Source: Corynebacterium lactis (lineage in GTDB: Bacteria; Actinomycetota; Actinomycetes; Mycobacteriales; Mycobacteriaceae). From it: a stretch of 64,000 bases of DNA. The DNA is taken from the NCBI RefSeq assembly GCF_900519355.1, contig NZ_ULHE01000004.1, positions 124,001 to 188,000 on the forward strand. Reading direction: 5' to 3'. Both the position numbers and the translations under genes were made by a program. Within the stretch, counting starts at the first letter, position 1, and each line of letters begins with the position of its first letter. Shown piece after piece: positions 9,986 through 18,768 of the stretch. Under the pieces are notes generated by a model. The model was given only the letters and a program-made list of their open reading frames with translations, was not told the DNA's origin and did no database searches.

Positions 9986-10003
9986 CTAGATCATCTAGAT
10001 CAT
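9986..10003. repeat. 9-bp tandem duplication over the yggT stop codon
   Basis: CTAGATCAT occurs twice in a row (9986-9994 and 9995-10003). On the minus strand this duplicates ATGATCTAG, so yggT ends in two successive in-frame copies of the stop. Confidence 0.85.
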
Positions 10004-10282
10004 CGCAACAATGATGAAACGCAGAATCATCAGGACGAAGAACAAGACCAACACGGACATGTCCATCATCAACCCGCCCATCGGCATGGGCGGAATAAGT
10101 CGCCGCAGCAGCTTCACCGGCGGATCAGTAATCACGAAGATCACCTCACCGATCGACGAAAATACCCTTCCCGGCCGCCAGGACCTGGAGAAGGACTGAA
10201 TCATCTCAATCACGATGCGAGCCAGGAGCAGGTACGTGAAGAGCTGCAGCAGGATCAGGAGGACTAGTAGTACTGAATGCAC
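9995..10282 (-). CDS. YggT family membrane protein
   Basis: A 95-residue protein with two hydrophobic segments, at about residues 2-24 (VLLVLLILLQLFTYLLLARI) and about residues 75-94, and between them the family motif VITDPPVKLLRRLIPP. The YggT family is small, bitopic and of uncertain role; in Gram-positive bacteria it sits next to sepF and divIVA and is linked to division or osmotic stress. The start is GTG. It lies 31 bp after sepF and is presumably co-transcribed with it. Confidence 0.9.
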   Translation of the reverse strand: MHSVLLVLLILLQLFTYLLLARIVIEMIQSFSRSWRPGRVFSSIGEVIFVITDPPVKLLRRLIPPMPMGGLMMDMSVLVLFFVLMILRFIIVAMI

Positions 10283-10313
10283 GGAATTAGTCTAACCAAT
10301 CGCACACGCTGCG

Positions 10314-10829
10314 CTAGCCGGACATACGGTCGTACTGGACCTCGCTGACGTCGCAACCCTGCGGGAACAGGGTGAAGACCGACCCGTCGGCCTTAATGCG
10401 GCCTCGCAGACCAAAGACGAGGCCCGCGACGAAGTCGACGTAGCGCTTCTGCTCCGCCGGATCGAGATCGCTGAGGTCAAAGGTGACGATGTCGCCGTCG
10501 CGGAAGTGGTCACCGATCTCCGGAGCCTTGGAGTACTTGTCCTGGAAGCCGCTCTCCGGCTTGATGAAGACGTGCTCCGGTTCCCGGGCCTGCGCAGCCT
10601 CTGCGACCGGCTCGAGGCGGGAGTAGCGATCCTCGCGGCCACGCTGCTCCTCATCGCGCGACTCGTAGCGGTGACGGCGCTCGTCACGACGCTCGGATCG
10701 GTAGGAGTCCTCATAGCGGTGGTCGTCACGGCGATCAAAGTCGTCGTAACGGTCATCCTCGTACGCCGCCTCGGCGTCCGTCGGGGTCAGCCCGAAGAAA
10801 TTCGAAACGCCTCGGAAGAAATCAGCCAT
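10314..10829 (-). CDS. sepF: Cell division protein SepF
   Basis: A 171-residue cytoplasmic protein that bundles FtsZ and ties the Z-ring to the membrane; it is the main FtsZ anchor in actinobacteria, which lack FtsA. The N-terminal amphipathic helix reads MADFFRGVSNFFGL, a charged Arg/Asp/Glu linker follows (residues about 20-75), and the conserved C-terminal domain starts near residue 85 with VFIKPESGFQDKY and continues with GDIVTFDLSDLDP, VDFVAGLVFGLRG and FTLFPQGCDVS. No ftsA is seen in the window, so SepF is the likely sole anchor here. Confidence 0.96.
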   Translation of the reverse strand: MADFFRGVSNFFGLTPTDAEAAYEDDRYDDFDRRDDHRYEDSYRSERRDERRHRYESRDEEQRGREDRYSRLEPVAEAAQAREPEHVFIKPESGFQDKYSKAPEIGDHFRDGDIVTFDLSDLDPAEQKRYVDFVAGLVFGLRGRIKADGSVFTLFPQGCDVSEVQYDRMSG

Positions 10830-10979
10830 CGTCTGCCACGTCCTTCTAGGTTCAAGCCGTCTAGGCTCAAGCTCGGTCCAAAATCTGCATTGTCGCTATC
10901 ACACAACCTACCGGGCTAAACCCAAATGCAAAGTGCTGACACGCGCAAAACGCCGGGCTAAATTACAAGTCTGAAATTT

Positions 10980-11017
10980 ATGCCCGCCGTGCCACCGCAC
11001 GGTCACTCCGCGGGCAT
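10980..11017 (-). terminator. Hairpin downstream of pgeF
   Basis: Outer arms ATGCCCGC and GCGGGCAT pair across about 22 bases, 30 bp after the pgeF stop. On the minus strand AAATTT follows, so the T-tract is poor. It is a plausible boundary between ftsZ-pgeF and sepF. Confidence 0.5.
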
Positions 11018-11046
11018 TGCGATGCCCCCCCCACGTCCGGACCGCT

Positions 11047-11787
11047 CTATTTCTCAGGCAGCACGACCACGCCCGCCTGCCGCCCCGTCGTCCCCTCCCG
11101 CCTATACGAGAAGTACTGCTCGCTGCCGATCGTGCAGCTAGGCTCCGTGTTGACGTGACGCACCCCTAGCCCGTAGAGCTGCCGAATCAGGCCCGCCCTC
11201 ACGTCCACCCCCACAGTCCCCTGCCGCGTCCGAGTCTTCGACCCGGGCAGATGCTTCTCGACGTCGTCCGCCATCGACTCGGGCACCTCGTAGCGCTCCC
11301 CGCTCGCGGCAGGACCGAGAAGGGCGTGGATATTTTCCGGGCTCGCTCCCAGCTCCACCATCTTGGCAACCGACTTCGCCACGATGCCGTTGCGAGCTCC
11401 GATCCGACCCGCGTGAACCGCGGCAACGACGCCTGCGGTGTCGTCGGAAAGCAGGACGGGAACGCAGTCGGCGACGAGAACGACAAGGGCGAGCCCGGGC
11501 TCCGCGGTGACGATGGCGTCGGTGGCGGACACGGGCGCGCTGGCCGGGCCGGTGACGACGGTGACCGTGTTGGAGTGAATCTGCTCCATGTAGACGAAGC
11601 GATCCCGGGAGATGCCCATGGCGTCGGCGAGACGCTGGCGATTGCGCTCGACCGCCACCGGGTCATCGCCGACGTGGTCTCCGAGGTTGAAGGAACCGTA
11701 CGGAGGCAGCGAAAACCCGCCACGCCGGTTCGTGAATAGTTTTCGGCTGCGACGGGTTGTATCACTCACAGTATTTAGAATCCCCAC
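11047..11787 (-). CDS. pgeF: Peptidoglycan editing factor / YfiH family (multicopper-oxidase-like fold)
   Basis: A 246-residue YfiH/DUF152 protein. In E. coli the family removes mis-incorporated L-Ser from UDP-MurNAc-peptide precursors; other members have purine nucleoside phosphorylase or laccase-like activity. The metal-site residues are visible in [26 protein letters not shown] and [15 protein letters not shown]. The start overlaps the end of ftsZ by 13 bp and uses GTG; a second in-frame GTG (VSDTTRRS) six codons later could also serve. Translation is probably coupled to ftsZ. The usual next gene, the PLP-binding yggS, is absent between this gene and sepF. Confidence 0.9.
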   Translation of the reverse strand: MGILNTVSDTTRRSRKLFTNRRGGFSLPPYGSFNLGDHVGDDPVAVERNRQRLADAMGISRDRFVYMEQIHSNTVTVVTGPASAPVSATDAIVTAEPGLALVVLVADCVPVLLSDDTAGVVAAVHAGRIGARNGIVAKSVAKMVELGASPENIHALLGPAASGERYEVPESMADDVEKHLPGSKTRTRQGTVGVDVRAGLIRQLYGLGVRHVNTEPSCTIGSEQYFSYRREGTTGRQAGVVVLPEK

Positions 11788-13091
11788 TCCGGAAGGTCAT
11801 TGGAGGCCTGGTAACCGCCGCGACGATCGTCGCGGGCATTGCGGTCCTCGCGATCATCGTAGCGGTGCTGGCCGCGGTAACCACGGTCGCCCTGGCCGCG
11901 ATCGGTAACGCCGTCGGTGAAGAGGCCGCCGCTCGGAGCCGAGGTCGAACGCGGCGCGAAGCGGTCTCGTGCCGGGTCGATGTCCGAGTCAGCTGCGCGC
12001 TCCTCCTGACGGCGGGAACCGCCGAGGTTGTCGCCACCGGGCAGGGAGCTGCCCTCACGCGGCGCGTCCTCGCGTGCCGACGCCTGGCGGGACTGCTCAG
12101 CCTGGGCTGCGGGGCGGGCCGGCTGATTATCAATCGGGTTACCGTTGCCCTGCTCGAAGCCGGTGGCGATGACCGTCACGCGGACCTCATCGCCCAGGTT
12201 GTCGTCGATGATGGTGCCGAAGATGATGTTGGCGTCCGGGTCAGCCTTCTCCTCGACGATAGAAGCCGCGGCGTTGACCTCCATCAGGCCGAGGTCGGAG
12301 CCACCGGCGACGGAGATGAGGACGCCCTGCGCGCCATCCATGGTGGACTCGAGCAGCGGGGAGTTGATCGCCTGGGTGGCCGCGTTCATCACGCGGTCCT
12401 CGCCACGAGCGGAGCCCACGCCCATCAGGGCGGAGCCGGCCTCGGCCATGACCGAGCGGACGTCGGCGAAGTCGACGTTGATCATGCCCGGGATGGTGAT
12501 CAGGTCGGTAATGCCCTGGACACCGTTGTAGAGAATCTCGTCGGCGAAGCGGAAGGCATCCATCATCGACATGTCGGACTCGCCGATCTGCAGCAGGCGC
12601 TGGTTCGGGATGGTGATGAGGGTGTCGCAGACCTCCTTGAGGGTCTCGATGCCCTCGGCTGCCTGACGCGCGCGTCGCTTGCCCTCGAACTCGAACGGCT
12701 TGGTAACCACGCCGACGGTCAGCGCGCCGGACTTCTTGGCGATCGAGGCCACGACCGGAGCGGCACCGGTGCCGGTACCACCACCCTCACCGGCGGTGAC
12801 GAAGACCATGTCGGCACCCTTGAGGGTCTCCTCGATCTCGTCCTTGTGATCCTCAGCGGAGGTGCGGCCGACTTCGGGGTTCGCACCCGCGCCCAGACCA
12901 CGGGTTGCCTCGCGGCCGATGTCGAGCTTGACGTCTGCGTCGGAGAACATCAGGGCCTGAGAGTCGGTATTGACCGCGATGAATTCGACGCCCTTCAGGC
13001 CCTCCTCGATCATGCGGTTGACGGCATTGACGCCGCCGCCGCCGACACCGACGACCTTGATTACGGCGAGGTAATTGTTCGGGGAGGTCAT
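11775..13091 (-). CDS. ftsZ: Cell division GTPase FtsZ
   Basis: A 438-residue tubulin homologue forming the Z-ring. The GTP-binding signature [15 protein letters not shown] is present near residue 100 and the N-terminal [16 protein letters not shown] follows the chosen ATG at 13091; the frame upstream to 13256 has no similarity. The T7 synergy loop reads [12 protein letters not shown]-like ([16 protein letters not shown]). A long variable Arg/Asp-rich linker (about residues 318-425) leads to the C-terminal peptide NDLPEWGF, the site expected to bind SepF. It has about 450 bp of upstream non-coding DNA after the ftsQ terminator, so it is separately promoted. Confidence 0.98.
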   Translation of the reverse strand: MTSPNNYLAVIKVVGVGGGGVNAVNRMIEEGLKGVEFIAVNTDSQALMFSDADVKLDIGREATRGLGAGANPEVGRTSAEDHKDEIEETLKGADMVFVTAGEGGGTGTGAAPVVASIAKKSGALTVGVVTKPFEFEGKRRARQAAEGIETLKEVCDTLITIPNQRLLQIGESDMSMMDAFRFADEILYNGVQGITDLITIPGMINVDFADVRSVMAEAGSALMGVGSARGEDRVMNAATQAINSPLLESTMDGAQGVLISVAGGSDLGLMEVNAAASIVEEKADPDANIIFGTIIDDNLGDEVRVTVIATGFEQGNGNPIDNQPARPAAQAEQSRQASAREDAPREGSSLPGGDNLGGSRRQEERAADSDIDPARDRFAPRSTSAPSGGLFTDGVTDRGQGDRGYRGQHRYDDREDRNARDDRRGGYQASNDLPEWGF

Positions 13092-13423
13092 TGCGTGTTT
13101 CTCGCCCTTCCTTGTCCTAAGAGATTTGTGGAAACTCCATGGCACCTTCGTCGATTTCCCCTCCGAAAGACGACCGCTCCTGTGTGGGAGTGCGACACCT
13201 TCCGTCCGGGCCATCCGCGCGCCAGCACACCATGGCCTAAATACTGTTGGCCCCATTGTTGTCGAAAACGGCCCACAATTCAGCGACCGATCGGGCGCGT
13301 GTCGCTACCTTAAACCTGCACTTGAGGGCCAAGGTTTAGCTATTCCGACGCCCCTAGAATCACACAGCTTTCATTGCTTCACGCCCTTCACAGCCAGGGC
13401 GGCCTCGGAGACCTAAAAATGGG
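13092..13423. other. ftsZ upstream region
   Basis: About 330 bp between the ftsQ terminator and the ftsZ start with no plausible gene. It must contain the ftsZ promoter and leader. I could not assign a convincing -35/-10 pair and see no clear operator. Confidence 0.5.
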
Positions 13424-13462
13424 CAAAAATTAACCCGAATCCGCAAGGGGGATTCGGGTTAA
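13424..13462 (-). terminator. Rho-independent terminator after ftsQ
   Basis: An 11-bp perfect stem AACCCGAATCC / GGATTCGGGTT with a short loop, followed on the minus strand by AATTTTTGCC. It ends the long rsmH-to-ftsQ run and separates it from ftsZ. Confidence 0.92.
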
Positions 13463-13500
13463 AACTTCTATTGAATTTTCTCCACGAGCTCTCGGCATGG

Positions 13501-13539
13501 GCTCACGGCGCGAGCTCACGGCGCGGACTCACGGCGCGG
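13501..13539. repeat. Three tandem 13-bp repeats just after the ftsQ stop
   Basis: GCTCACGGCGCG-type units at 13501-13513, 13514-13526 and 13527-13539, five bases beyond the ftsQ stop codon. They lie between the stop and the terminator. Confidence 0.85.
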
Positions 13540-13543
13540 CGCA

Positions 13544-14251
13544 TTACCCCATCGTCACGGGCATCCGCGGGTTGGACACGTCCCAGGCTTTCTCCCCGCG
13601 CTTGAGCACGATTTCCGCCGCCTTGGCCTTTTCCCCCACGTTATCCGCGGAACCGAAGTACACCTCGAAGCCGTCACGAAGCAGGAGCCGGACCTGACTT
13701 GCGGAACGCGCACTGACCCGCTCAACGCGGTCGCGTACGGGCGCGGGCAGGGCATTGAGCACAGTGAGCACCGATTCCACGACGCGAGGCTGCGGATCGA
13801 TCTTCCCATCCGCGGGCTGATCGACGCGCGGGACGTCCACCATCTCGATGACCCCGGGCGGAGGAGGTGCGGTTAGGAATTCGTCACCGGAGTCCGAAAA
13901 GAGGTGATCTCCGTCGGTAGCCCGCATGAACAGGACCGGAACGTATTCACTAACGGTAATAGTTGCGGCCGAGGGCCAGGACCGCGAGACCGTGACCTTG
14001 CTCACCCACGGCTGCGACGCCACGGCCCTCGCCGCGCCCGATGTGTCAAGGCTCGCGAGTTTCTGCCCCGGGGCTATGCCGCTGGCTTCCTTGAGTGCTT
14101 CGGCATCGGCGTGTACCACGCCGTCCACCTTGACCTCTTTGACCACAAAAAGCGGCGAGAACCACACCACGCCCGCGACGATCGCGACCACCGCCACGAT
14201 CCCGCCGAGAATCATCCCCAGCTTCCTGCGGGAATCCGAGCCACGAATCAT
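13544..14251 (-). CDS. ftsQ: Cell division protein FtsQ
   Basis: A 235-residue bitopic divisome protein. A short Arg-rich cytoplasmic tail is followed by one membrane helix (about residues 12-33, MILGGIVAVVAIVAGVVWF) and a POTRA domain beginning FVVKEVKVDGVVHADAEALK, then WVSKVTVSRSWPSAATITV and the beta domain. It scaffolds FtsL and the septal synthase FtsW-PbpB. Its start overlaps the murC stop by 4 bp (ATGA-type), which indicates coupled translation. It is the last gene before a strong terminator. Confidence 0.95.
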   Translation of the reverse strand: MIRGSDSRRKLGMILGGIVAVVAIVAGVVWFSPLFVVKEVKVDGVVHADAEALKEASGIAPGQKLASLDTSGAARAVASQPWVSKVTVSRSWPSAATITVSEYVPVLFMRATDGDHLFSDSGDEFLTAPPPPGVIEMVDVPRVDQPADGKIDPQPRVVESVLTVLNALPAPVRDRVERVSARSASQVRLLLRDGFEVYFGSADNVGEKAKAAEIVLKRGEKAWDVSNPRMPVTMG

Positions 14252-15717
14252 TGGCCGAGCACCCCGAGAATCTCGTCGGCAAGCATGGTGACGGAACCCG
14301 CGCCGATGGTCAAAATGACGTCATCGGCGGCGGCGATTTCCTTCACGCGCTCCGGGACTGCGGTGAAGTGGGGTTCGTACGTGACGGGGATGGTCATCTT
14401 ATCGGCGATGAGCGCGCCGTCGACGCCGGGCATCGGCTCCTCTCGCGCGCCGTAGACGTCGAGAATGACGGCCTTATCGGCGGTCGACAGCGCCGCGGCA
14501 AACTCGTCCGCGAAGTTGCGGGTGCGCGAGTACAAGTGTGGCTGGAAGACCGCGACGACGCGGCCCTTCCCCGCCTGAGAGACCAATTCCCTCGCGGCAC
14601 TCAGGACCGCGGCGACCTCCGTCGGATGGTGTGCGTAATCGTCGTAAACGCGAACGCCAGCGAATTGACCTGCCTCGACCGCACCGTGGTAGTCGAAGCG
14701 ACGGCGCACCCCGGTGAACTCGCCGAGCCCACGGGACATCCTCTCGAGGTCCGCGCCCACGCAGTGCCCCGCCACCATCGCAGCCAATGCGTTCAGAGCC
14801 ATGTGCCGGCCTGGCTGATGCAGCTCAAAGACGACGCCGCTACCTGCGACTGTCGCCTCTACCCGAGCTCCGCCACCAGCGGGGCTCCAACCGTGCAGCA
14901 CCGCGCCCTGTGGCAGCGTGGGATGCCGGTCAAAGGAATCCGGCCCGCCGTAGGCCAGGACGCTGATGCCGGACTCGACCGCCCGCTCCCCGAGCGCAGC
15001 GGCGTGCGGGTCCTCCGCGCACACGACCAGGTAACCGCCGGGCTTAATCCGCTGGGCAAAGGCGTCGAAGACACCGTAGTAGGTCTCCGCGTCCCCGAAG
15101 AAGTCCAGGTGGTCCGGCTCGATGTTGGTGACAACCGCAACCTGCGGTCGGTACGTCAACAGGGACGCGTCCGACTCGTCGGCCTCGGCGACGAAGACGT
15201 CGCCGGTGCCCTGGTGCGCGTTGACGCCGGCCTTCGACATCAACCCGCCAACGGCGAACGAGGGGTCCAGCCCCGCAGCCTGCAGGGCGGCGACGGACAT
15301 CGACGTCGTCGATGTCTTGCCGTGGGTACCCGCAATGAGCAGGGCTTTACTGTCCTGCATGAGCAGGGCCAGCACATCCGAACGCTTGAGCACGGGGATC
15401 CCCAGCTCCGTCGCCCGCGCCAATTCCGGGTTCGACTTCGGAATGGCGGCGAACGAAATGACGACGGCCTCCGGGAGCTCCTCTGCCCCGGAAAGCTCCA
15501 GATTCGCGCGGTCATGGCCGATCGCGATCTTCGCCCCCATCGCGCGCAGGCCGACGACGGCCCGGGACTCCTTCATATCGGAGCCGGTCACGCGCACTCC
15601 CCTGGCCAGCAGGATCCTCGCGACTCCGGACATTCCGGCACCGCCGATGCCGATCATGTGGACGCTCGCGGGCAGCGTGCCCTCGACGGGCTGGAATTCA
15701 TCAAAGTTGAGGTTCAT
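14248..15717 (-). CDS. murC: UDP-N-acetylmuramate--L-alanine ligase
   Basis: A 489-residue Mur ligase adding L-Ala to UDP-MurNAc, the first step of stem-peptide assembly. N-terminal Rossmann motif HMIGIGGAGMSGVARILLA, P-loop LIAGTHGKTSTTSM near residue 120, central EPDHLDFFGD-type segment and C-terminal domain with YDDYAHHPTEVAAVL and AVFQPHLYSRT are all in place. It lies between murG and ftsQ in the conserved actinobacterial order, with 18 bp after murG. Confidence 0.97.
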   Translation of the reverse strand: MNLNFDEFQPVEGTLPASVHMIGIGGAGMSGVARILLARGVRVTGSDMKESRAVVGLRAMGAKIAIGHDRANLELSGAEELPEAVVISFAAIPKSNPELARATELGIPVLKRSDVLALLMQDSKALLIAGTHGKTSTTSMSVAALQAAGLDPSFAVGGLMSKAGVNAHQGTGDVFVAEADESDASLLTYRPQVAVVTNIEPDHLDFFGDAETYYGVFDAFAQRIKPGGYLVVCAEDPHAAALGERAVESGISVLAYGGPDSFDRHPTLPQGAVLHGWSPAGGGARVEATVAGSGVVFELHQPGRHMALNALAAMVAGHCVGADLERMSRGLGEFTGVRRRFDYHGAVEAGQFAGVRVYDDYAHHPTEVAAVLSAARELVSQAGKGRVVAVFQPHLYSRTRNFADEFAAALSTADKAVILDVYGAREEPMPGVDGALIADKMTIPVTYEPHFTAVPERVKEIAAADDVILTIGAGSVTMLADEILGVLGQ

Positions 15718-15735
15718 ATGTGCTCGCTTGCCTTC

Positions 15736-16983
15736 CTAGTTGATCGCGTACGACAGCACGCGGCGGGCGATGTTCTCTGCAGCCGAGGCGTGCCCCGCGT
15801 TGGCGGTAGCTCGGCTGAATTCCTCCAGCCTGCCTGGATCAGTCACCAACGGGATGACCGTATCCGCGATGGAGGCCACGGTCAGGGAATCGTCGGAGAT
15901 CAAGATCCCGCCACCAGCCTCGACGACGTCGGTCGCGTTGAGGGCCTGCTCGCCGTTGCCGTGCGGCAGAGGGACATACACCGCGGGCAGCCCGACGGCC
16001 GATACTTCGGCAACGGTCATGGCGCCGGAGCGGCAGAGGATGAGGTCGGCTGCGGAGTACGCCAGATCCATGCGGTCAATGTAGGGCACCGCGACATAAG
16101 GGAAATCCGGGTTCGAGGTCTCAACGCCGACCTCGTTCTTCTTGCCATACGCATGGAGCACCGACACACCGGCACGCGACAGTTCCGGGGCCGCAGCGCT
16201 GACCGCGTCATTGATGGACTTCGCGCCCTGAGACCCGCCCGTGACGAAGAGCACCGGCCCCTGCTGAGGCAGGCCGAAGAACTCGCGGGCCTCCGACTTC
16301 TTGGCGGCACGGTCGAGGTTCGACAGAGCAGCGCGCACCGGATTGCCGATCACCTCGGCCTTCAGGCCCGAGCCCGACACGGCCGCGAGCCCGACGCCGC
16401 CCAGTGCGACGCCGAGTTTATTCGCCATTCCAGCACGGGCGTTCGCCTCGTGGACAACGAAAGGAATCTTCCTCCCCATCCGACACGCCATATAGGCGGG
16501 CGCCGAGACGTAGCCGCCGAAGCCAATGACGACGTCGGCGCCAACGGAATCGAGAATCTTCCGGGTCTGGCGCACCGCGCGCGCCACGTTCAGTGGCAGT
16601 TTGAACAGATCTGCGGTCGGCTTTCGCGGCACGGGAACAGGCGGGATCAGCTCCAGCTCGTACCCCCTGGCCGGCACCAGGGTCGACTCCAGGCCACGCG
16701 TGGTACCGAGGGCGATGACCCTCGCCTGCGGGCACAGCTCCTTGACCGCGTCCGCGACGGCCAATGCCGGCTCAATATGGCCGGCCGTTCCGCCACCTGC
16801 GACCACGACGGTCGGCGCAGACCCGTCGGCCTTCAAGAAAAGGCTCTCCTGGTTTCCGACCTGGGTCCCATCCAGGCTCCCGTCTTGAGACTTGCCCTCG
16901 GTCGCCGTGCCCTTAGTAGCCTTGCCCCCGGTCGCGTCCGCAGGCGTATCTGCAGTCATTTTTTCAGCCCTGTTTTCCGTCAT
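15736..16983 (-). CDS. murG: UDP-GlcNAc:lipid I GlcNAc transferase MurG
   Basis: A 415-residue GT28 glycosyltransferase making lipid II at the inner face of the membrane. The family sequence begins at about residue 56 with [20 protein letters not shown]; other signatures are [45 protein letters not shown] and [10 protein letters not shown]. The first 55 residues are Thr/Gly/Ala/Lys-rich, hydrophilic and not part of the family, so either translation starts later or this lineage has an unstructured extension. No better start near residue 50 is obvious. The gene begins 4 bp after ftsW, which supports coupling and the annotated start. Confidence 0.95.
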   Translation of the reverse strand: MTENRAEKMTADTPADATGGKATKGTATEGKSQDGSLDGTQVGNQESLFLKADGSAPTVVVAGGGTAGHIEPALAVADAVKELCPQARVIALGTTRGLESTLVPARGYELELIPPVPVPRKPTADLFKLPLNVARAVRQTRKILDSVGADVVIGFGGYVSAPAYMACRMGRKIPFVVHEANARAGMANKLGVALGGVGLAAVSGSGLKAEVIGNPVRAALSNLDRAAKKSEAREFFGLPQQGPVLFVTGGSQGAKSINDAVSAAAPELSRAGVSVLHAYGKKNEVGVETSNPDFPYVAVPYIDRMDLAYSAADLILCRSGAMTVAEVSAVGLPAVYVPLPHGNGEQALNATDVVEAGGGILISDDSLTVASIADTVIPLVTDPGRLEEFSRATANAGHASAAENIARRVLSYAIN

Positions 16984-16986
16984 TGT

Positions 16987-18768
16987 CTACCGATACCTCT
17001 TCCGTGGTCCCCTACCACTTTTACCGCTGTCCCCGAATGTCCGTCCCGGCCGATCCGAGCGGCGAGCCGACGACGCCTCCGAACGGAACGTCTCACGGGC
17101 CCGCCCGCGGTTACGAGCGCCGGGCCCGACGACGTTTCGCCGATCGGGATCTCCCGGGCCGCCGCCGGCCTCGCCCCGTGCGACCCGCGAATTCCACGGA
17201 GCCCGCGACTCCCCGGAATCCCGAGCACCCGCGAATCGGCCCCCGTCGGCGCGAGTCTCTGGAACGCCCCGGACGGGCCGCGGACGAATGTCCCGCGCAT
17301 GCCCGTCGGCGCGCGCCCCACTGACCTTAACCGGCGGCCCGAACTGCTGCGGGTCGCGGTGCGCACGAATCTTCTGCGACTGCCGCAGCGACTCGTCGTA
17401 AGGGTGCGGCTCCGGAATACCCAGGATTCGGTCGAAGAGCGGGCGCCCCTCGGTTTGCATTGCGGAGACAGCCTCGGACTCATGCCGCGCGCACGTCGCC
17501 AGCAAGCCCATCGACAACAGCGTCACCAATGCAGAGGTGCCACCGGCCGAGATCAGCGGGAGCTGCAGGCCGGTAACGGGGAGGGCACCGACGACATACC
17601 CAATGTTGATGAATGCCTGGACCACGGTCGCCGTCGTCAGTGTCGCCGCCAGCAGGCGCAAGAATGGGTCGTGCTGGCGACCCGCGATGCGCAGCCCCAC
17701 CCAGCCGAGAGCTGCGTACAGCAGGATGACGAGTCCGGCGCCGAGGAAGCCCAGCTCCTCACCGATAATCGCGAAAATGAAGTCGTTTTTCGCCTCGGGA
17801 AGGTAGAACCATTTCGCCGCAGACTGCCCCAGTCCAACGCCGGTCATCGAGCCGTCGGCAAGCGAGAGGAACCCCTGGTAGGACTGGTAGGCGTCGCCCT
17901 GGACGTCGGAGAAATTGCCCAGCAGCGAATCGACGTAGACGCGGATACGGGCCGAGCGGAAGCCTTCCAGCAGGGTAAACATCACGAAAGCGACGCCGCC
18001 GAACGCAAACATCGACGTGACAAAGATCCGCGGAAGGCCCGCGAACCACGCCAGTGCCACAACCATCAGGGCCATCGACGCCATCATGCCCAAGTCCTTC
18101 TGAGCCACGACGAGGCCCAGCACGACGATACTCACGCCCAGGAAGGGGCCGAAGAGCTCGCGCTTCGTCACCGCCGTACGGACGCGGTCCGCCAGGAACC
18201 TCGCGCCCCACAGAGCAAGGGCGATCTTCGCCAGCTCAGACGGCTGCATGGTGAACCCGCCGAAGCTAAGCCACGAGCGGGCGCCCGTCTCCTCCAGGCC
18301 GATACCGACGCCCGGAATGAGCACCAACACCAGCAGAAAACCGGAGAGCAGCAACGCGGGGAGCGCCATGGCGCGGATGAACTCGACTCGGAGCTTGAGC
18401 ACAAACCACATGCTCACAAGGCCACCGAAGACCATGATGACCTGCCTGATGAACACCGACCAGACGCTGCCCGAGTCACGGCCGGAGCTCGCCATGGAGG
18501 CCGAGAGCACCATCACCAGGCCGACGAAGGTCAGCAGGCCAATGACGATGAGCAGCACCGAGTAATCGAAGAGCGGTCGCGACTTCCAGTCATTGAAGTA
18601 CGCCACGATCTTCGAGCCGGGGCGAGCGCCCTCTCGCTGGTCCGCCGCAGGCGCTTTCCTGCCGGGCCGCCCGCTGTCACGGACAGATCCCGCAGTCGCA
18701 CCGGAGGCCGTACCGCGCCTGCCCGAACTGAGGTCGCGAGCCTTTCGGGAATTATCCATCGGTCGCAT
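16987..18768 (-). CDS. ftsW: Septal peptidoglycan glycosyltransferase FtsW
   Basis: A SEDS-family polymerase (593 residues) that, with PbpB, builds septal peptidoglycan from lipid II. An Arg/Lys-rich cytoplasmic head of about 60 residues precedes ten predicted membrane helices. Conserved segments are FGGFTMQPSELAKIALALW and the loop YLPEAKNDFIFAIIGEELG, then ISAGGTSALVTLLSMGLL. The C-terminus is unusual: about 130 residues rich in Arg, Gly, Pro and Asp and with no membrane segment. It ends 4 bp before murG, so it is not an obvious frameshift product. Overlap with the murD stop is 17 bp. Confidence 0.95.
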   Translation of the reverse strand: MRPMDNSRKARDLSSGRRGTASGATAGSVRDSGRPGRKAPAADQREGARPGSKIVAYFNDWKSRPLFDYSVLLIVIGLLTFVGLVMVLSASMASSGRDSGSVWSVFIRQVIMVFGGLVSMWFVLKLRVEFIRAMALPALLLSGFLLVLVLIPGVGIGLEETGARSWLSFGGFTMQPSELAKIALALWGARFLADRVRTAVTKRELFGPFLGVSIVVLGLVVAQKDLGMMASMALMVVALAWFAGLPRIFVTSMFAFGGVAFVMFTLLEGFRSARIRVYVDSLLGNFSDVQGDAYQSYQGFLSLADGSMTGVGLGQSAAKWFYLPEAKNDFIFAIIGEELGFLGAGLVILLYAALGWVGLRIAGRQHDPFLRLLAATLTTATVVQAFINIGYVVGALPVTGLQLPLISAGGTSALVTLLSMGLLATCARHESEAVSAMQTEGRPLFDRILGIPEPHPYDESLRQSQKIRAHRDPQQFGPPVKVSGARADGHARDIRPRPVRGVPETRADGGRFAGARDSGESRAPWNSRVARGEAGGGPGDPDRRNVVGPGARNRGRARETFRSEASSARRSDRPGRTFGDSGKSGRGPRKRYR

